A model generated the notes under the pieces. That model did no database searches and had not been told where the DNA came from. It worked only from the letters and a program-made list of their open reading frames with translations. This document shows positions 7,825-16,029 of a stretch of DNA of 50,382 nucleotides, piece after piece. Position 1 is the stretch's first letter. Each line of letters starts with the position of its first letter. Source of the stretch: an uncultured Spirochaetales bacterium (lineage in GTDB: Bacteria; Spirochaetota; Spirochaetia; Sphaerochaetales; Sphaerochaetaceae); contig CALXOO010000011.1 of assembly GCA_944390045.1 (NCBI GenBank), positions 1-50,382 of the forward strand, given 5' to 3'. The translations under genes and the position numbers were made by a program.

Positions 7825-10089
7825 CTACTCTATCGTTTTTCCCCCGGGCTTGTCCAGTCCCTGATCCAACTTTTCAAGGTTGCAGAACTTCGTGTTGTAA
7901 ATAGCCTTCCGGCCGTTCTCGAATGCGACTCTGATTATTGTCTTGTCTCCCCTGTTCTCAGCACTGACGATGACACCGCGTCCGTAGTCAGGAGAGAGGA
8001 CTGCGTCATCCACACAGAAGACAGTCCTGTTCTCGGCCCGTTCAGTCTTCTTCGCAGGCGGCTCGTGGAAAAGGCTGACTCCCGCGGCGCCCGGGGAGGC
8101 AGACCTCGGCTGGTAGGAATAGCGGTTTGTGTAAGAAGTCTGCGGCTCGCTGAAAGAGGTGCCTTCTGCCAGCGTGCCTTCATAACAGCCCTCGAAATCC
8201 TTGAAGAAACGTGTCGGATACTGGTACATCACCCTGCCCCAGAGCTTTCTGCGCTTGACCCAGGTCAGGTAAAGCTCGCTGCGGGCCCGCGTCACCGCGA
8301 CATAGAGTATTCTCCTCTCCTCCTCTTCGTCCGATTCATTCATTGTCTCGCGGTTGCCGGGTATGATGTCATCCTCCAGTCCGGTGACGAAGACCCTGTC
8401 GAACTCCAGGCCCTTCGTGTTGTGCATCGTGATGAGTTTCACGACACTCTTGTCCGCAGAGATGCGGTTTGACTCCCCGTCTCCCGGAAGAGTGCTTGAG
8501 TCAAGCGTGATGGATTCCAGGAAATCAGCCAGACCTGACCAGGACGGCTGGAAGCTTCCCATTGCGGTGACCAGGGAGTTGATATTCTCAACCCTGGACT
8601 TGCTGACAAAGGGATCCGGATCATTCCTGTAGAGGGCAAGCAGCCCGAAGGAGTTTGCGCACAGGATGGCGAACTCATCAAGTCCGCCTCCCCTGTCCAG
8701 CAGCGCATGCGCCTCGTCATAGGCCGTCAGGAACTGACTCATGCCCTCCCTGGCCCTGGCCTTGAATGCGCCGGAGGCCAGCAGTGAGCGGCAGCTTGCG
8801 ATGCAGTCCCCGCCCTCCGAGATGATTTTCTCGACAGAGGCCGCGCCGATTCCCCTGGCAGGTTTGTTGACGATTCTGGAGAAGGACACGTTGTCGCGGG
8901 GATTCAGCAGGACCGAGAAGACGGCGAGCATGTCCTTGACCTCCTCACGCTCATAGAAGCGCAGGGCTCCGACCAGCTGATACTGTATCCTGTAAGTGGC
9001 AAGGATTGTCTCGAATGAACGGGACTGCGCGTTTGTCCTGAAAAGGATCGCGGTATCCAGGCTTCCGAGGTCACGGCTTATTATGTTGGCGATCTTCAAT
9101 GCCTCGTCATCCTCGCTGTAGCAGTTGATCAGGCGCGGTCTCATGCCCTCGCCGTTGTTGGTGAAAATGGTCTTGGGATGGCGGTCCCTGTTATGGCTGA
9201 TCAGCTTCCCTGCCAGAGTGATGATGCTGCCGCTGGAACGGTAGTTCTCCTCCAGCTTGATTGTCCTGACATTGCTGTATGACTGCGAGAATGTCAGTAT
9301 GTTCCTGATCTCCGCACCGCGGAACTTGTAGATGCTCTGGTCATCGTCACCCACGACCACAAGCTGGGTCTGCGGTCCCACTATGTTCCTGAGCAGCTCG
9401 AACTGGCTGCCGTTGGAATCCTGATACTCGTCAACCAGGATGAGCCTGTATCTCCTGTGCAGGGCCTGTCTGATGTCCTCGTTGTCCTCCAGCAGCCTGT
9501 TCGTGCGCAGGATCAGGTCGGCGAAATCGACGCACTGGTTCTCGGCGAGCTTGCGCTCATACGAGCGGTAATAGAAGCGGAAGTTCTCATACTGGCGGCA
9601 GACAGCGGCCATCCTGCTGTCCGTGGAGTCAGGATCGAGTCCCATGTCCTTCAGCAGGGATATCTTCCTGGCGTATTCCCTGATCACGGTCTTCTCGACT
9701 GACGGGAAAAGACTTGCCAGCAGGCTGATGCTGTCGCTGTCGTCATATATCTTGAATGAGGAGGGATAGCCTATGCGTGAACAGTAGCGGCGCAGCAGTC
9801 CTGCACCATAGGAATGGAAGGTCTTGATCTCCAGTCTGGACAGATCCGCATCCTCACCCAGCATGGTCTCCACACGGCTTCTCATCTCACGGGCCGCCTT
9901 GTTCGTGAATGTCACGGCAAGTATCTGCCAGGGGCCATAGTGCAGATCCTTCAGCGCGTGGACGATCTTGGTCGTGATCACGCGAGTCTTTCCACTTCCT
10001 GCTCCGGCAAGCACAAGCAATGTGTGGCTGTCGTCCAGCACTGCCTCCCGCTGGGGTCCGTTCAGGATGTCGAGATAGTTGTCATCCAT
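7825..10089 (-). CDS. pcrA: UvrD/PcrA-type superfamily 1 DNA helicase
   Basis: 754 residues with the SF1A helicase motifs in order: AGAGSGKT (28-35), DEYQDSN, GDDDQSIYKFRGAE, EENYRSSG, TMHNTKGLEFDRVFV and VAVTRARSELYLTW. The C-terminus carries the small PcrA/UvrD tudor-like region (DYGRGVIVSAENRGDKTIIRV) that binds RNA polymerase in known homologues. It is a 3'-5' helicase for excision repair, replication restart and transcription-replication conflicts. The start overlaps the end of rimO by 8 bp, so the two are co-transcribed. No nuclease domain, unlike addA further on. Confidence 0.93.
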   Translation of the reverse strand: MDDNYLDILNGPQREAVLDDSHTLLVLAGAGSGKTRVITTKIVHALKDLHYGPWQILAVTFTNKAAREMRSRVETMLGEDADLSRLEIKTFHSYGAGLLRRYCSRIGYPSSFKIYDDSDSISLLASLFPSVEKTVIREYARKISLLKDMGLDPDSTDSRMAAVCRQYENFRFYYRSYERKLAENQCVDFADLILRTNRLLEDNEDIRQALHRRYRLILVDEYQDSNGSQFELLRNIVGPQTQLVVVGDDDQSIYKFRGAEIRNILTFSQSYSNVRTIKLEENYRSSGSIITLAGKLISHNRDRHPKTIFTNNGEGMRPRLINCYSEDDEALKIANIISRDLGSLDTAILFRTNAQSRSFETILATYRIQYQLVGALRFYEREEVKDMLAVFSVLLNPRDNVSFSRIVNKPARGIGAASVEKIISEGGDCIASCRSLLASGAFKARAREGMSQFLTAYDEAHALLDRGGGLDEFAILCANSFGLLALYRNDPDPFVSKSRVENINSLVTAMGSFQPSWSGLADFLESITLDSSTLPGDGESNRISADKSVVKLITMHNTKGLEFDRVFVTGLEDDIIPGNRETMNESDEEEERRILYVAVTRARSELYLTWVKRRKLWGRVMYQYPTRFFKDFEGCYEGTLAEGTSFSEPQTSYTNRYSYQPRSASPGAAGVSLFHEPPAKKTERAENRTVFCVDDAVLSPDYGRGVIVSAENRGDKTIIRVAFENGRKAIYNTKFCNLEKLDQGLDKPGGKTIE

Positions 10090-11413
10090 TGATCAGCACT
10101 GCCTCCAGATCGAGACCCCGCACAGCCCTTATTCCGACATTGACGATGTCGCCTTCCCTCATGCCCTCTCCCATGATCACGGTGAGGCCGTCCACATCCG
10201 GTGCCTGGCTGTAGATGCGGGCGATGGCGAGATCCTCACCCTTTACCGGCTCCTCCACAAGGGCAGTGAAAGTCCGGCCGACAAAACGCTCAAGACGCGA
10301 GCACGTGATGGCCTCCTGCCTCGCCTCAAGCTCCTTCTGCCACCTTGCCGCCTTTCTGTGGGCCCTGTCATGCTCCTTCTGGCTGCGCATCGACCAGGCC
10401 GGAGTATCCTCCTCCCTCGAGTAAAGGAAGGAACCCATCCAGTCCAGCTCTGCCTCGTCGACAAAGCGCAGCAGGTCATTGAAGGCCTCCTCATCCTCTC
10501 CGGGGAAGCCCAGCATCAGCGTGCTTCTGATGACGGCATCCGGAAGCGCCTCCCTTATCCGTCTGACCAGGCTGACATAGGTCTTCCTGTCACCGGTGCG
10601 TCTCATGGGCCTGAGCACGGAGGGATGACTGTGCTGGAAGGGGATGTCAAAGTACGGCAGTATCTTCCTGTTCCTGCTGACGACCTCAAGCAGATCCATC
10701 GGGAAGGTATCAGGATGTATGTATAGCATGCGGATCACAAAGTTGCCCTCAAGTCCGGCAATCCTGTCCACGAGCTCGCTGAAACGGCTCTTCCCGTCTT
10801 CCCAGTCAGTTCCGTATGCCCCCAGGTCCTGGGCCACGAGGTTGATCTCATAGACACCATCCGCGATCAGGCCGCGGGCCTCGGCGATGATGTCCTCCTC
10901 CGGTCTTGATACAAGCGGTCCGCGGATCAGTGGAATGGCACAGTAGGCACAGCGGTGATTGCAGCCCTCGCTTATCTTCAGATATGCGCTGCCCTTTCTC
11001 GACATCAGATGGCGTCTCATGCAGTCATGCTTCGTCCTGTCAGTCTCAGGGCAGAGCCTGACCTGCCCCTCCGCCCTCTCCAGACTGTCCAGCAGCTGCG
11101 GGAAGAATGACAGGTCATGGTTCCCGAAGATGGCATCAGCCTCTGGAAGCTCTATTTCATCAAAGTAGCGCTGGGCCAGGCAGCCCGCCAGTATGATTTT
11201 CTTGTCCGGATAGCCGTTCCTGAAAGAGAAGAAGGTGTCAAGGGCCTCCTTCTTGGCGTCCTCTATGAAACCGCAGGTGTTGACTGTTATCACATCCGCC
11301 TCGTCCGGCCGTGAGGTCAGTGTGTAGCCGGCATCTTCCGCAAGAGTGGCCAGCACCTCGCTGTCCACCTGGTTCTTGGCACAGCCAAGGCTTTCAATGT
11401 AAATCTTCTTCAT
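10082..11413 (-). CDS. rimO: RimO, uS12 methylthiotransferase (radical SAM)
   Basis: 443 residues with the three domains of methylthiotransferases: UPF0004 with its cluster cysteines (SLGCAKNQVD at residue 8, NTCGFIEDAKKEA, AGCLAQRYF), radical SAM with CNHRCAYC, and a C-terminal TRAM domain. SLGCAKNQVD and the overall length favour RimO (methylthiolates an aspartate of ribosomal protein S12) over MiaB. No Shine-Dalgarno sequence precedes the ATG; TAAGAT ends 8 nt upstream, suggesting a leaderless start. It overlaps downstream pcrA by 8 bp. Confidence 0.93.
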   Translation of the reverse strand: MKKIYIESLGCAKNQVDSEVLATLAEDAGYTLTSRPDEADVITVNTCGFIEDAKKEALDTFFSFRNGYPDKKIILAGCLAQRYFDEIELPEADAIFGNHDLSFFPQLLDSLERAEGQVRLCPETDRTKHDCMRRHLMSRKGSAYLKISEGCNHRCAYCAIPLIRGPLVSRPEEDIIAEARGLIADGVYEINLVAQDLGAYGTDWEDGKSRFSELVDRIAGLEGNFVIRMLYIHPDTFPMDLLEVVSRNRKILPYFDIPFQHSHPSVLRPMRRTGDRKTYVSLVRRIREALPDAVIRSTLMLGFPGEDEEAFNDLLRFVDEAELDWMGSFLYSREEDTPAWSMRSQKEHDRAHRKAARWQKELEARQEAITCSRLERFVGRTFTALVEEPVKGEDLAIARIYSQAPDVDGLTVIMGEGMREGDIVNVGIRAVRGLDLEAVLING

Positions 11414-11421
11414 CAGATCCG

Positions 11422-11451
11422 ATCTTAAGCCAAATGGCGGGCCATGGACAA
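11422..11451 (-). promoter_or_regulatory. Predicted rimO-pcrA promoter (leaderless)
   Basis: Minus strand TTGTCC (plus 11446-11451), 18-bp spacer, TAAGAT (plus 11422-11427), 8 nt, ATG at 11413. The spacer holds ATGGC-GG-GCCAT, a small inverted repeat. Confidence 0.4.
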
Positions 11452-11465
11452 GAATTCACAAAGCA

Positions 11466-12530
11466 GTGAGAATCCTGAGTGTCATGGACAGGATCATCAT
11501 GCGCTGCAGCGCCCGCTCAAGCAGCTGTGCCGGGGAAATATCAGCCGGACTCGCACAGCTTGACAGGGGACAGGGAGTTCCCGGAATCTTCTTCGCGCCG
11601 CTTTCCGGCAGCCTGCTGGGACTGTACAACCCTCAGCAGGACATCATAGTACTTCATGAAAAGCTCCTTGACTGCGATGCCGGGACAAGGTTTCAGATAG
11701 CCCTGCACGAGTATGCGCACAGAATCAACTGGATGCGGAACTCCAGTCTCCTGCACGATGCAGGCTTCAGGGACATCTGCGCCTCTCTCGGCTGTGAGCC
11801 TGACTACGCGAGAGCGCAGGTCAGCCTGGTGAAGAAAGAAGGCATCCTGGACAGAATCCGGAAACTCCAGGCACTGACCCGGAGTCCATTCGAGGCAGAA
11901 AGCCAGAGCGCGATGCGCAAGGTGCGCCAGCTCATGGCAGCCTACAGCCTCACGGAAAGGGAAGACGAGGAGGACACGATCTACATGTGCGATCTCGTCA
12001 CGGCCCGGCAGAGGATCCCTCTTGCCGACACCACACTGTGCACTATTGTCCAGAAGCAGACCGGCATCTACCTGATCAGGATCAAAACAGACGGACATGT
12101 CTGTCTCAGGGCCTATGGCTCAGGCGGTGAGCTGGAAGTCGCATGCTACCTTGTGGATGTGCTCAGAATGGCAATCGACAAGGAGCTTGCCAGGCGCAGA
12201 CGCCGGGATCCGCAGCTCTACAGGGGCATTGTCGGGACCAACAGCTTCTATGCCGGAGTGCTCAGCGCACTTGAGGAACGCATCAGAGGGGACGAACAGG
12301 CAGGGGACAGCTCATCAAAGGCTCTGGTAGGCATCAGCAGGGGAAATGAGGAGAAGGCTCTCCGCCTGGTCTTCTCAGGAACCCGCATAGTCAGAAGAAG
12401 CCACAGCTACATCAGGAACAGCCAGGCCTATGAGGGAGGAAAGGACTTTGGTTCCTCGCTGAATCTGGCAAGAGGACTCAAGGGGGACGGAGGACATAAG
12501 GCTCTTCCACAACAGATGGCAAAAACCTAA
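11466..12530 (+). CDS. SprT-like zinc metallopeptidase fused to DUF2786
   Basis: 354 residues from GTG 11466 (ATG 11484 is an alternative). Residues 81-85 are HEYAH, followed by HDAGFRDIC with His97, matching the HExxH...H zinc arrangement of SprT-like peptidases. Residues about 127-165 (RIRKLQALTRSPFEAESQSA) match the DUF2786 helical repeat, and the C-terminal half, ending in YIRNSQAYEGGKDFGSSLNL, resembles the part that usually follows DUF2786. SprT relatives act on DNA-bound proteins, but the role here is unknown. It is a single gene between rimO and aroA, a layout also met in phage and accessory genes. The C-terminal 60 residues are basic and low-complexity. Confidence 0.7.
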   Translation: MRILSVMDRIIMRCSARSSSCAGEISAGLAQLDRGQGVPGIFFAPLSGSLLGLYNPQQDIIVLHEKLLDCDAGTRFQIALHEYAHRINWMRNSSLLHDAGFRDICASLGCEPDYARAQVSLVKKEGILDRIRKLQALTRSPFEAESQSAMRKVRQLMAAYSLTEREDEEDTIYMCDLVTARQRIPLADTTLCTIVQKQTGIYLIRIKTDGHVCLRAYGSGGELEVACYLVDVLRMAIDKELARRRRRDPQLYRGIVGTNSFYAGVLSALEERIRGDEQAGDSSSKALVGISRGNEEKALRLVFSGTRIVRRSHSYIRNSQAYEGGKDFGSSLNLARGLKGDGGHKALPQQMAKT

Positions 12531-12533
12531 TAT
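12505..12533 (+). promoter_or_regulatory. Possible aroA promoter (leaderless)
   Basis: TTCCAC (12505-12510), 17-bp spacer, TAATAT (12528-12533), 6 nt to the aroA ATG at 12540, with no Shine-Dalgarno sequence. The -35 box is poor, so confidence is limited. Confidence 0.35.
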
Positions 12534-12539
12534 TGTGCC

Positions 12540-13811
12540 ATGTTGACTCTTTATCCATCCCGGATCTCGGGAAGCGTGAGAATACCCGCCAGCAAGAGCC
12601 AGACGATAAGGGCCTGCCTGATCGCGCTTGCGGCCAGAGGGGTGTCCGTGATCAGACATCCTCTGTACAGCGGAGACACAGGCAGCTGTTTCACTGCCCT
12701 TGAGAGCCTTGGCTGCAAGGTTACGCATGACATGACCGGCGGCTGTGCCGTCATTGACAGCAGCAGGCTCACGGAAGAAAGCGACATCGTCCTTGATCTG
12801 GGCAACAGCGGAACGACGACCTACCTCATGTACGGGATTCTGGGCACGCTCGGTCTTGGACGAATCACTGTCACCGGGGATGAGCAGCTGTGCCGCAGGC
12901 CCATCGGAGCACTGGTGTCAGCCTACCGCGACCTGGGTCTTGAGGGGGAATGCAGGACAGGCTGTCCTCCGGTCACGCTCTCAGGCAGGCTCACCGGAGG
13001 CAGGACCAGCATCGAGTGTCCGACCAGCCAGTATCTCTCGTCACTGCTTCTGGCGCTCCCTCTTGCCGAGAGGGACAGCGAGATCGAGGTCCCGCTGCTG
13101 TATGAGAAACCATATGTCCGCATGACCCTCGACTGGCTTGATGCTCAGAAAATCGACTACTGGATCTCCTCCGATCTGCAGAACGTGCGCATAAGGGGAG
13201 GACAGCAATGGCACACATTTGACCGCGGTGTGCCGGCTGACTGGTCATCTGCCGCCTTCTTCCTGGCAGCTGCGGCACTGACAGGATGCAGGCTCACCCT
13301 CCAGGGTCTGGATGCCTCCGACAGTCAGGGAGACAAGAGGATGGCCGGAATACTTGAGGATATGGGCTGCTTTGTGGAATACGGCACTGACAGTCTCACA
13401 ATCCAGGGGCCGGAGAAGCTGTGCGGAGGCTGCTACGACATCAATGACATCCCGGACTGCCTGCCCATTCTGTCAGTGCTGGGAGCCGTGACGGACAGTC
13501 CGCTGACACTGACCAACGTGGCAAACGCCAGGATCAAGGAGACAGACAGAATCGCGGTAATGGCGGAAAACCTCTCTCTGCTGGGACTTAAAGTGGAACA
13601 GGTGGAAGACGGTCTCACCGTCTACCCCGGGAAGCTTAAGGGAGGCGTGACGGTGCCGTGCCGCGGGGACCACAGGATAATCATGGCCTTCTCCATTCTC
13701 TCGCTCGTGACAGACGGAGGCCTGACAATTGATGACGAGAGCGCATCGGCTGTTACATTCCCTTCATTCTACAGCCTGCTCGACAGCATAAAGGAGGACA
13801 AACGGAAATGA
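12540..13811 (+). CDS. aroA: 3-phosphoshikimate 1-carboxyvinyltransferase (EPSP synthase)
   Basis: 423 residues with the EPSP synthase landmarks: PASKSQTIRA near the N-terminus, GNSGTTTYLMYG, GDEQLCRRPIGAL, DWSSAAFFLAAAALTG, DINDIPDCLPIL, ARIKETDRIAVMAENL and DHRIIMAF. It joins shikimate-3-phosphate and phosphoenolpyruvate in aromatic amino acid synthesis. In the NSGTT loop a tyrosine stands where the Bacillus-like motif NSGTTIRLM has arginine; the other substrate-binding Lys/Arg residues are present. It is the first gene of a run with ltaE and malY (ATGA overlap). No other shikimate gene is in the window, so the pathway is dispersed. Confidence 0.93.
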   Translation: MLTLYPSRISGSVRIPASKSQTIRACLIALAARGVSVIRHPLYSGDTGSCFTALESLGCKVTHDMTGGCAVIDSSRLTEESDIVLDLGNSGTTTYLMYGILGTLGLGRITVTGDEQLCRRPIGALVSAYRDLGLEGECRTGCPPVTLSGRLTGGRTSIECPTSQYLSSLLLALPLAERDSEIEVPLLYEKPYVRMTLDWLDAQKIDYWISSDLQNVRIRGGQQWHTFDRGVPADWSSAAFFLAAAALTGCRLTLQGLDASDSQGDKRMAGILEDMGCFVEYGTDSLTIQGPEKLCGGCYDINDIPDCLPILSVLGAVTDSPLTLTNVANARIKETDRIAVMAENLSLLGLKVEQVEDGLTVYPGKLKGGVTVPCRGDHRIIMAFSILSLVTDGGLTIDDESASAVTFPSFYSLLDSIKEDKRK

Positions 13812-14815
13812 GAGTTGATCTGAGATCGGACACATTCACCCTGCCCACACAGGGCATGAGGGACGCGATCTACACGGCTGAGGTCGGCGATGACGTTTAC
13901 GGCGAGGACCCGACCGTCAACAGGCTGGAAGAAACCGGTGCCGCGCTCAGCGGCAAGGAAGAGGCGCTCTTCGTCTCTTCAGGGTGCATGGGCAACCTGA
14001 TTGCAATCGCCCTGCAGGCAGGACGCGGAACAGAGGTCCTGTGCGCAGGAGAAAGCCATATCGTCTGCCATGAGATAGGCGCGCTGTCCTCCCTGGGCCA
14101 GACACAGCCCACGATTGTCGAGAGCACTAAAGACGGTCTGATCATTCCTCAGGCCCTGGAAAAATACCGCAGGAGCCGCAGCTACGACATGGCGGACAGG
14201 GCACTCGTGGAAGTTGAGAACACGACAAGCGGAGTCATCTATCCTCTGGAAGATCTGAAAAGGATACACTCATTCGCGAAGGACAACGGGATGAAGGTCC
14301 ACATGGACGGGGCAAGGATCTTCAACGCCGTCGTCGAAACAGGCATCCCTCTTGACAGGTGGGCCTCCTGCTGCGACACGGTCACATTCTGCCTCTCCAA
14401 GGGACTCGGTGCCCCGATGGGCAGCCTGCTGTGCGGCACAAAGGAATTCATCGGCAGGGCCCGCAGGATGAGGAAGCTTCTGGGCGGAGGCATGAGACAG
14501 ATTGGCTTCATGGCCGCGGCAGGTCTCTATGCGCTTGAGAACAATGTGGACCGCCTGGCAGAAGACCACGCCCATGCGCTGAGAATCCGCAGGGCACTTG
14601 AGGAGACAGGCTGGGCCAGAATTGAACGCTTCGGCACGAACATGGTCTTCTTCTCCACGTCCGGCATTGGGGAGGATGAAGTCGTGAGACGCTTCGCACA
14701 GAAGGGAATCATCTTCGCCGTGGATGCGGGCATGTGCCGTATGGTCACGAGCATAAACGTTGATGATGCAATGACAGACTATGTCGTTAATGAAATAAGG
14801 AGCTTCCAGCCATGA
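13808..14815 (+). CDS. ltaE: Low-specificity L-threonine aldolase
   Basis: 335 residues of the fold-type I PLP family, starting MRVDLRSDTFTLPTQGMRDA as threonine aldolases do. The PLP lysine is Lys198 in FCLSKGLGAPMGS, and Asp167 in HMDGARIFNA contacts the pyridine nitrogen. It cleaves threonine/allo-threonine to glycine and acetaldehyde, supplying glycine. The ATG overlaps the aroA stop by 4 bp and the stop overlaps the next ATG by 4 bp, so translation is coupled across the three genes. Confidence 0.93.
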   Translation: MRVDLRSDTFTLPTQGMRDAIYTAEVGDDVYGEDPTVNRLEETGAALSGKEEALFVSSGCMGNLIAIALQAGRGTEVLCAGESHIVCHEIGALSSLGQTQPTIVESTKDGLIIPQALEKYRRSRSYDMADRALVEVENTTSGVIYPLEDLKRIHSFAKDNGMKVHMDGARIFNAVVETGIPLDRWASCCDTVTFCLSKGLGAPMGSLLCGTKEFIGRARRMRKLLGGGMRQIGFMAAAGLYALENNVDRLAEDHAHALRIRRALEETGWARIERFGTNMVFFSTSGIGEDEVVRRFAQKGIIFAVDAGMCRMVTSINVDDAMTDYVVNEIRSFQP

Positions 14816-16029
14816 ATGATTTTTCAAAATCAGTGGACAGGCGCGCCTTCTCAAGCGAGAAATGGAATCGCGCAAGCATTGCGGGCATCTGCGGCAATCC
14901 TGATGCCCTTCCCTTCTGGGTCGCGGACATGGACCTGCGTGTCAGCAGCGACATTTCTGCTGCCATGCACCGCGAGGCGGATCTCGGGGTCTACGGATAC
15001 CGTGACAGCGGAGCCCTGAAAGGACTCTTCATCAACTTCATGCGCGAGCGGCATGACACAGTGCTGGATGAGGACAGGGTCAGTTTCGCACAGGGCATGC
15101 TCCACGCGATAGCGCTGGCACTGAACCTCTTCACGAAGGAGGGGGACAGAGTGCTGCTCCCCTATCCAAGCTACCATCCCTTCATCGACATGATCACGAA
15201 GAACAACAGGATCATCGCCCCTTACCATCTGAAGAGAACCGCCAGCGGTTTCGCTCTGGACATAAGCGCTTTCGCGAAGGCAAGCGAGGGCGCCTCATGC
15301 ATCCTCTTCTGCTCTCCCCACAACCCGACCGGAATCGTGTTCAGCGAAGACGAGCTCAGGGCAGTCCTGACGCTTGCCAGGGACAGGGGGCAGGTGGTGC
15401 TGTGCGACGAAATCCACGCTGATCTGGCCCACCCTGGACACAGACACATTCCGCTGATAAAGGCAAACGAGGATGTCGGTGCCAGAGTTGTCGGTTTCGC
15501 AGCGGCCTCCAAGAGCTTCAACATAGCCGGAGAGCACTGCGCCTTCGCCCTCTTCAGCGACAGTGGAATGAGGGAGTGCTTCGAGCGCGCCCAGCAGCGG
15601 CTCTATCTCACCCAGCCGGGCTACAGCGTGGCAGTCATGGCGGAGCAGGCCTACGGCAAGGGGCTCGAGTACAACAGGGCCCTGTGCCAGGCGCTGAAGG
15701 ACAAGCTGGACAGGCTTGAGGACTTCATGACCAGCCGTACGCCGGAACTCAGGCTCTGCAGGCCTTCCGCCTCATTCATCGCCTTCATCGACTGTTCCGC
15801 GATCATGGACCGCGTGAGGGAAGACAGAAAGGCCAGTCCCGGCTTCTATGGAGAGAACTATATGCTGAGCCACTTCTTCGGCTGGCACGGCGGCATCTGC
15901 ATGAACGACGGCACCTGGTTCGGCGGAGATGACTATGAGGCCTATGTACGCTTCAACTTCGGCTGCGGCGACGATCTGCTGGAAGAAGGTCTCAAGGGGC
16001 TTGAGAAAGCTGTTGCGGCAGTCCGCTGA
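14812..16029 (+). CDS. MalY/PatB-type PLP C-S lyase (cystathionine beta-lyase)
   Basis: 405 residues of the MalY/PatB aminotransferase-fold subgroup. Visible signatures are LPFWVADMDLRVSSDI (residues 33-48), SPHNPTG (Asn171), CDEIHADL (Asp199) and the PLP lysine Lys234 in ASKSFNIAGEH. Such enzymes cleave cystathionine or cysteine conjugates to homocysteine/thiols, pyruvate and ammonia; some also regulate or act as aminotransferases, so the exact substrate is open. It is the last gene after aroA-ltaE, and its final 38 bp overlap convergent addA. Confidence 0.88.
   Translation: MNDFSKSVDRRAFSSEKWNRASIAGICGNPDALPFWVADMDLRVSSDISAAMHREADLGVYGYRDSGALKGLFINFMRERHDTVLDEDRVSFAQGMLHAIALALNLFTKEGDRVLLPYPSYHPFIDMITKNNRIIAPYHLKRTASGFALDISAFAKASEGASCILFCSPHNPTGIVFSEDELRAVLTLARDRGQVVLCDEIHADLAHPGHRHIPLIKANEDVGARVVGFAAASKSFNIAGEHCAFALFSDSGMRECFERAQQRLYLTQPGYSVAVMAEQAYGKGLEYNRALCQALKDKLDRLEDFMTSRTPELRLCRPSASFIAFIDCSAIMDRVREDRKASPGFYGENYMLSHFFGWHGGICMNDGTWFGGDDYEAYVRFNFGCGDDLLEEGLKGLEKAVAAVR

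Noticed and set aside
7489..8472. A 327-codon rightward frame antisense to rplM and pcrA
   Set aside because: It runs opposite clear genes, has no ribosome-binding site and no recognisable protein features; a shadow frame in GC-rich DNA.
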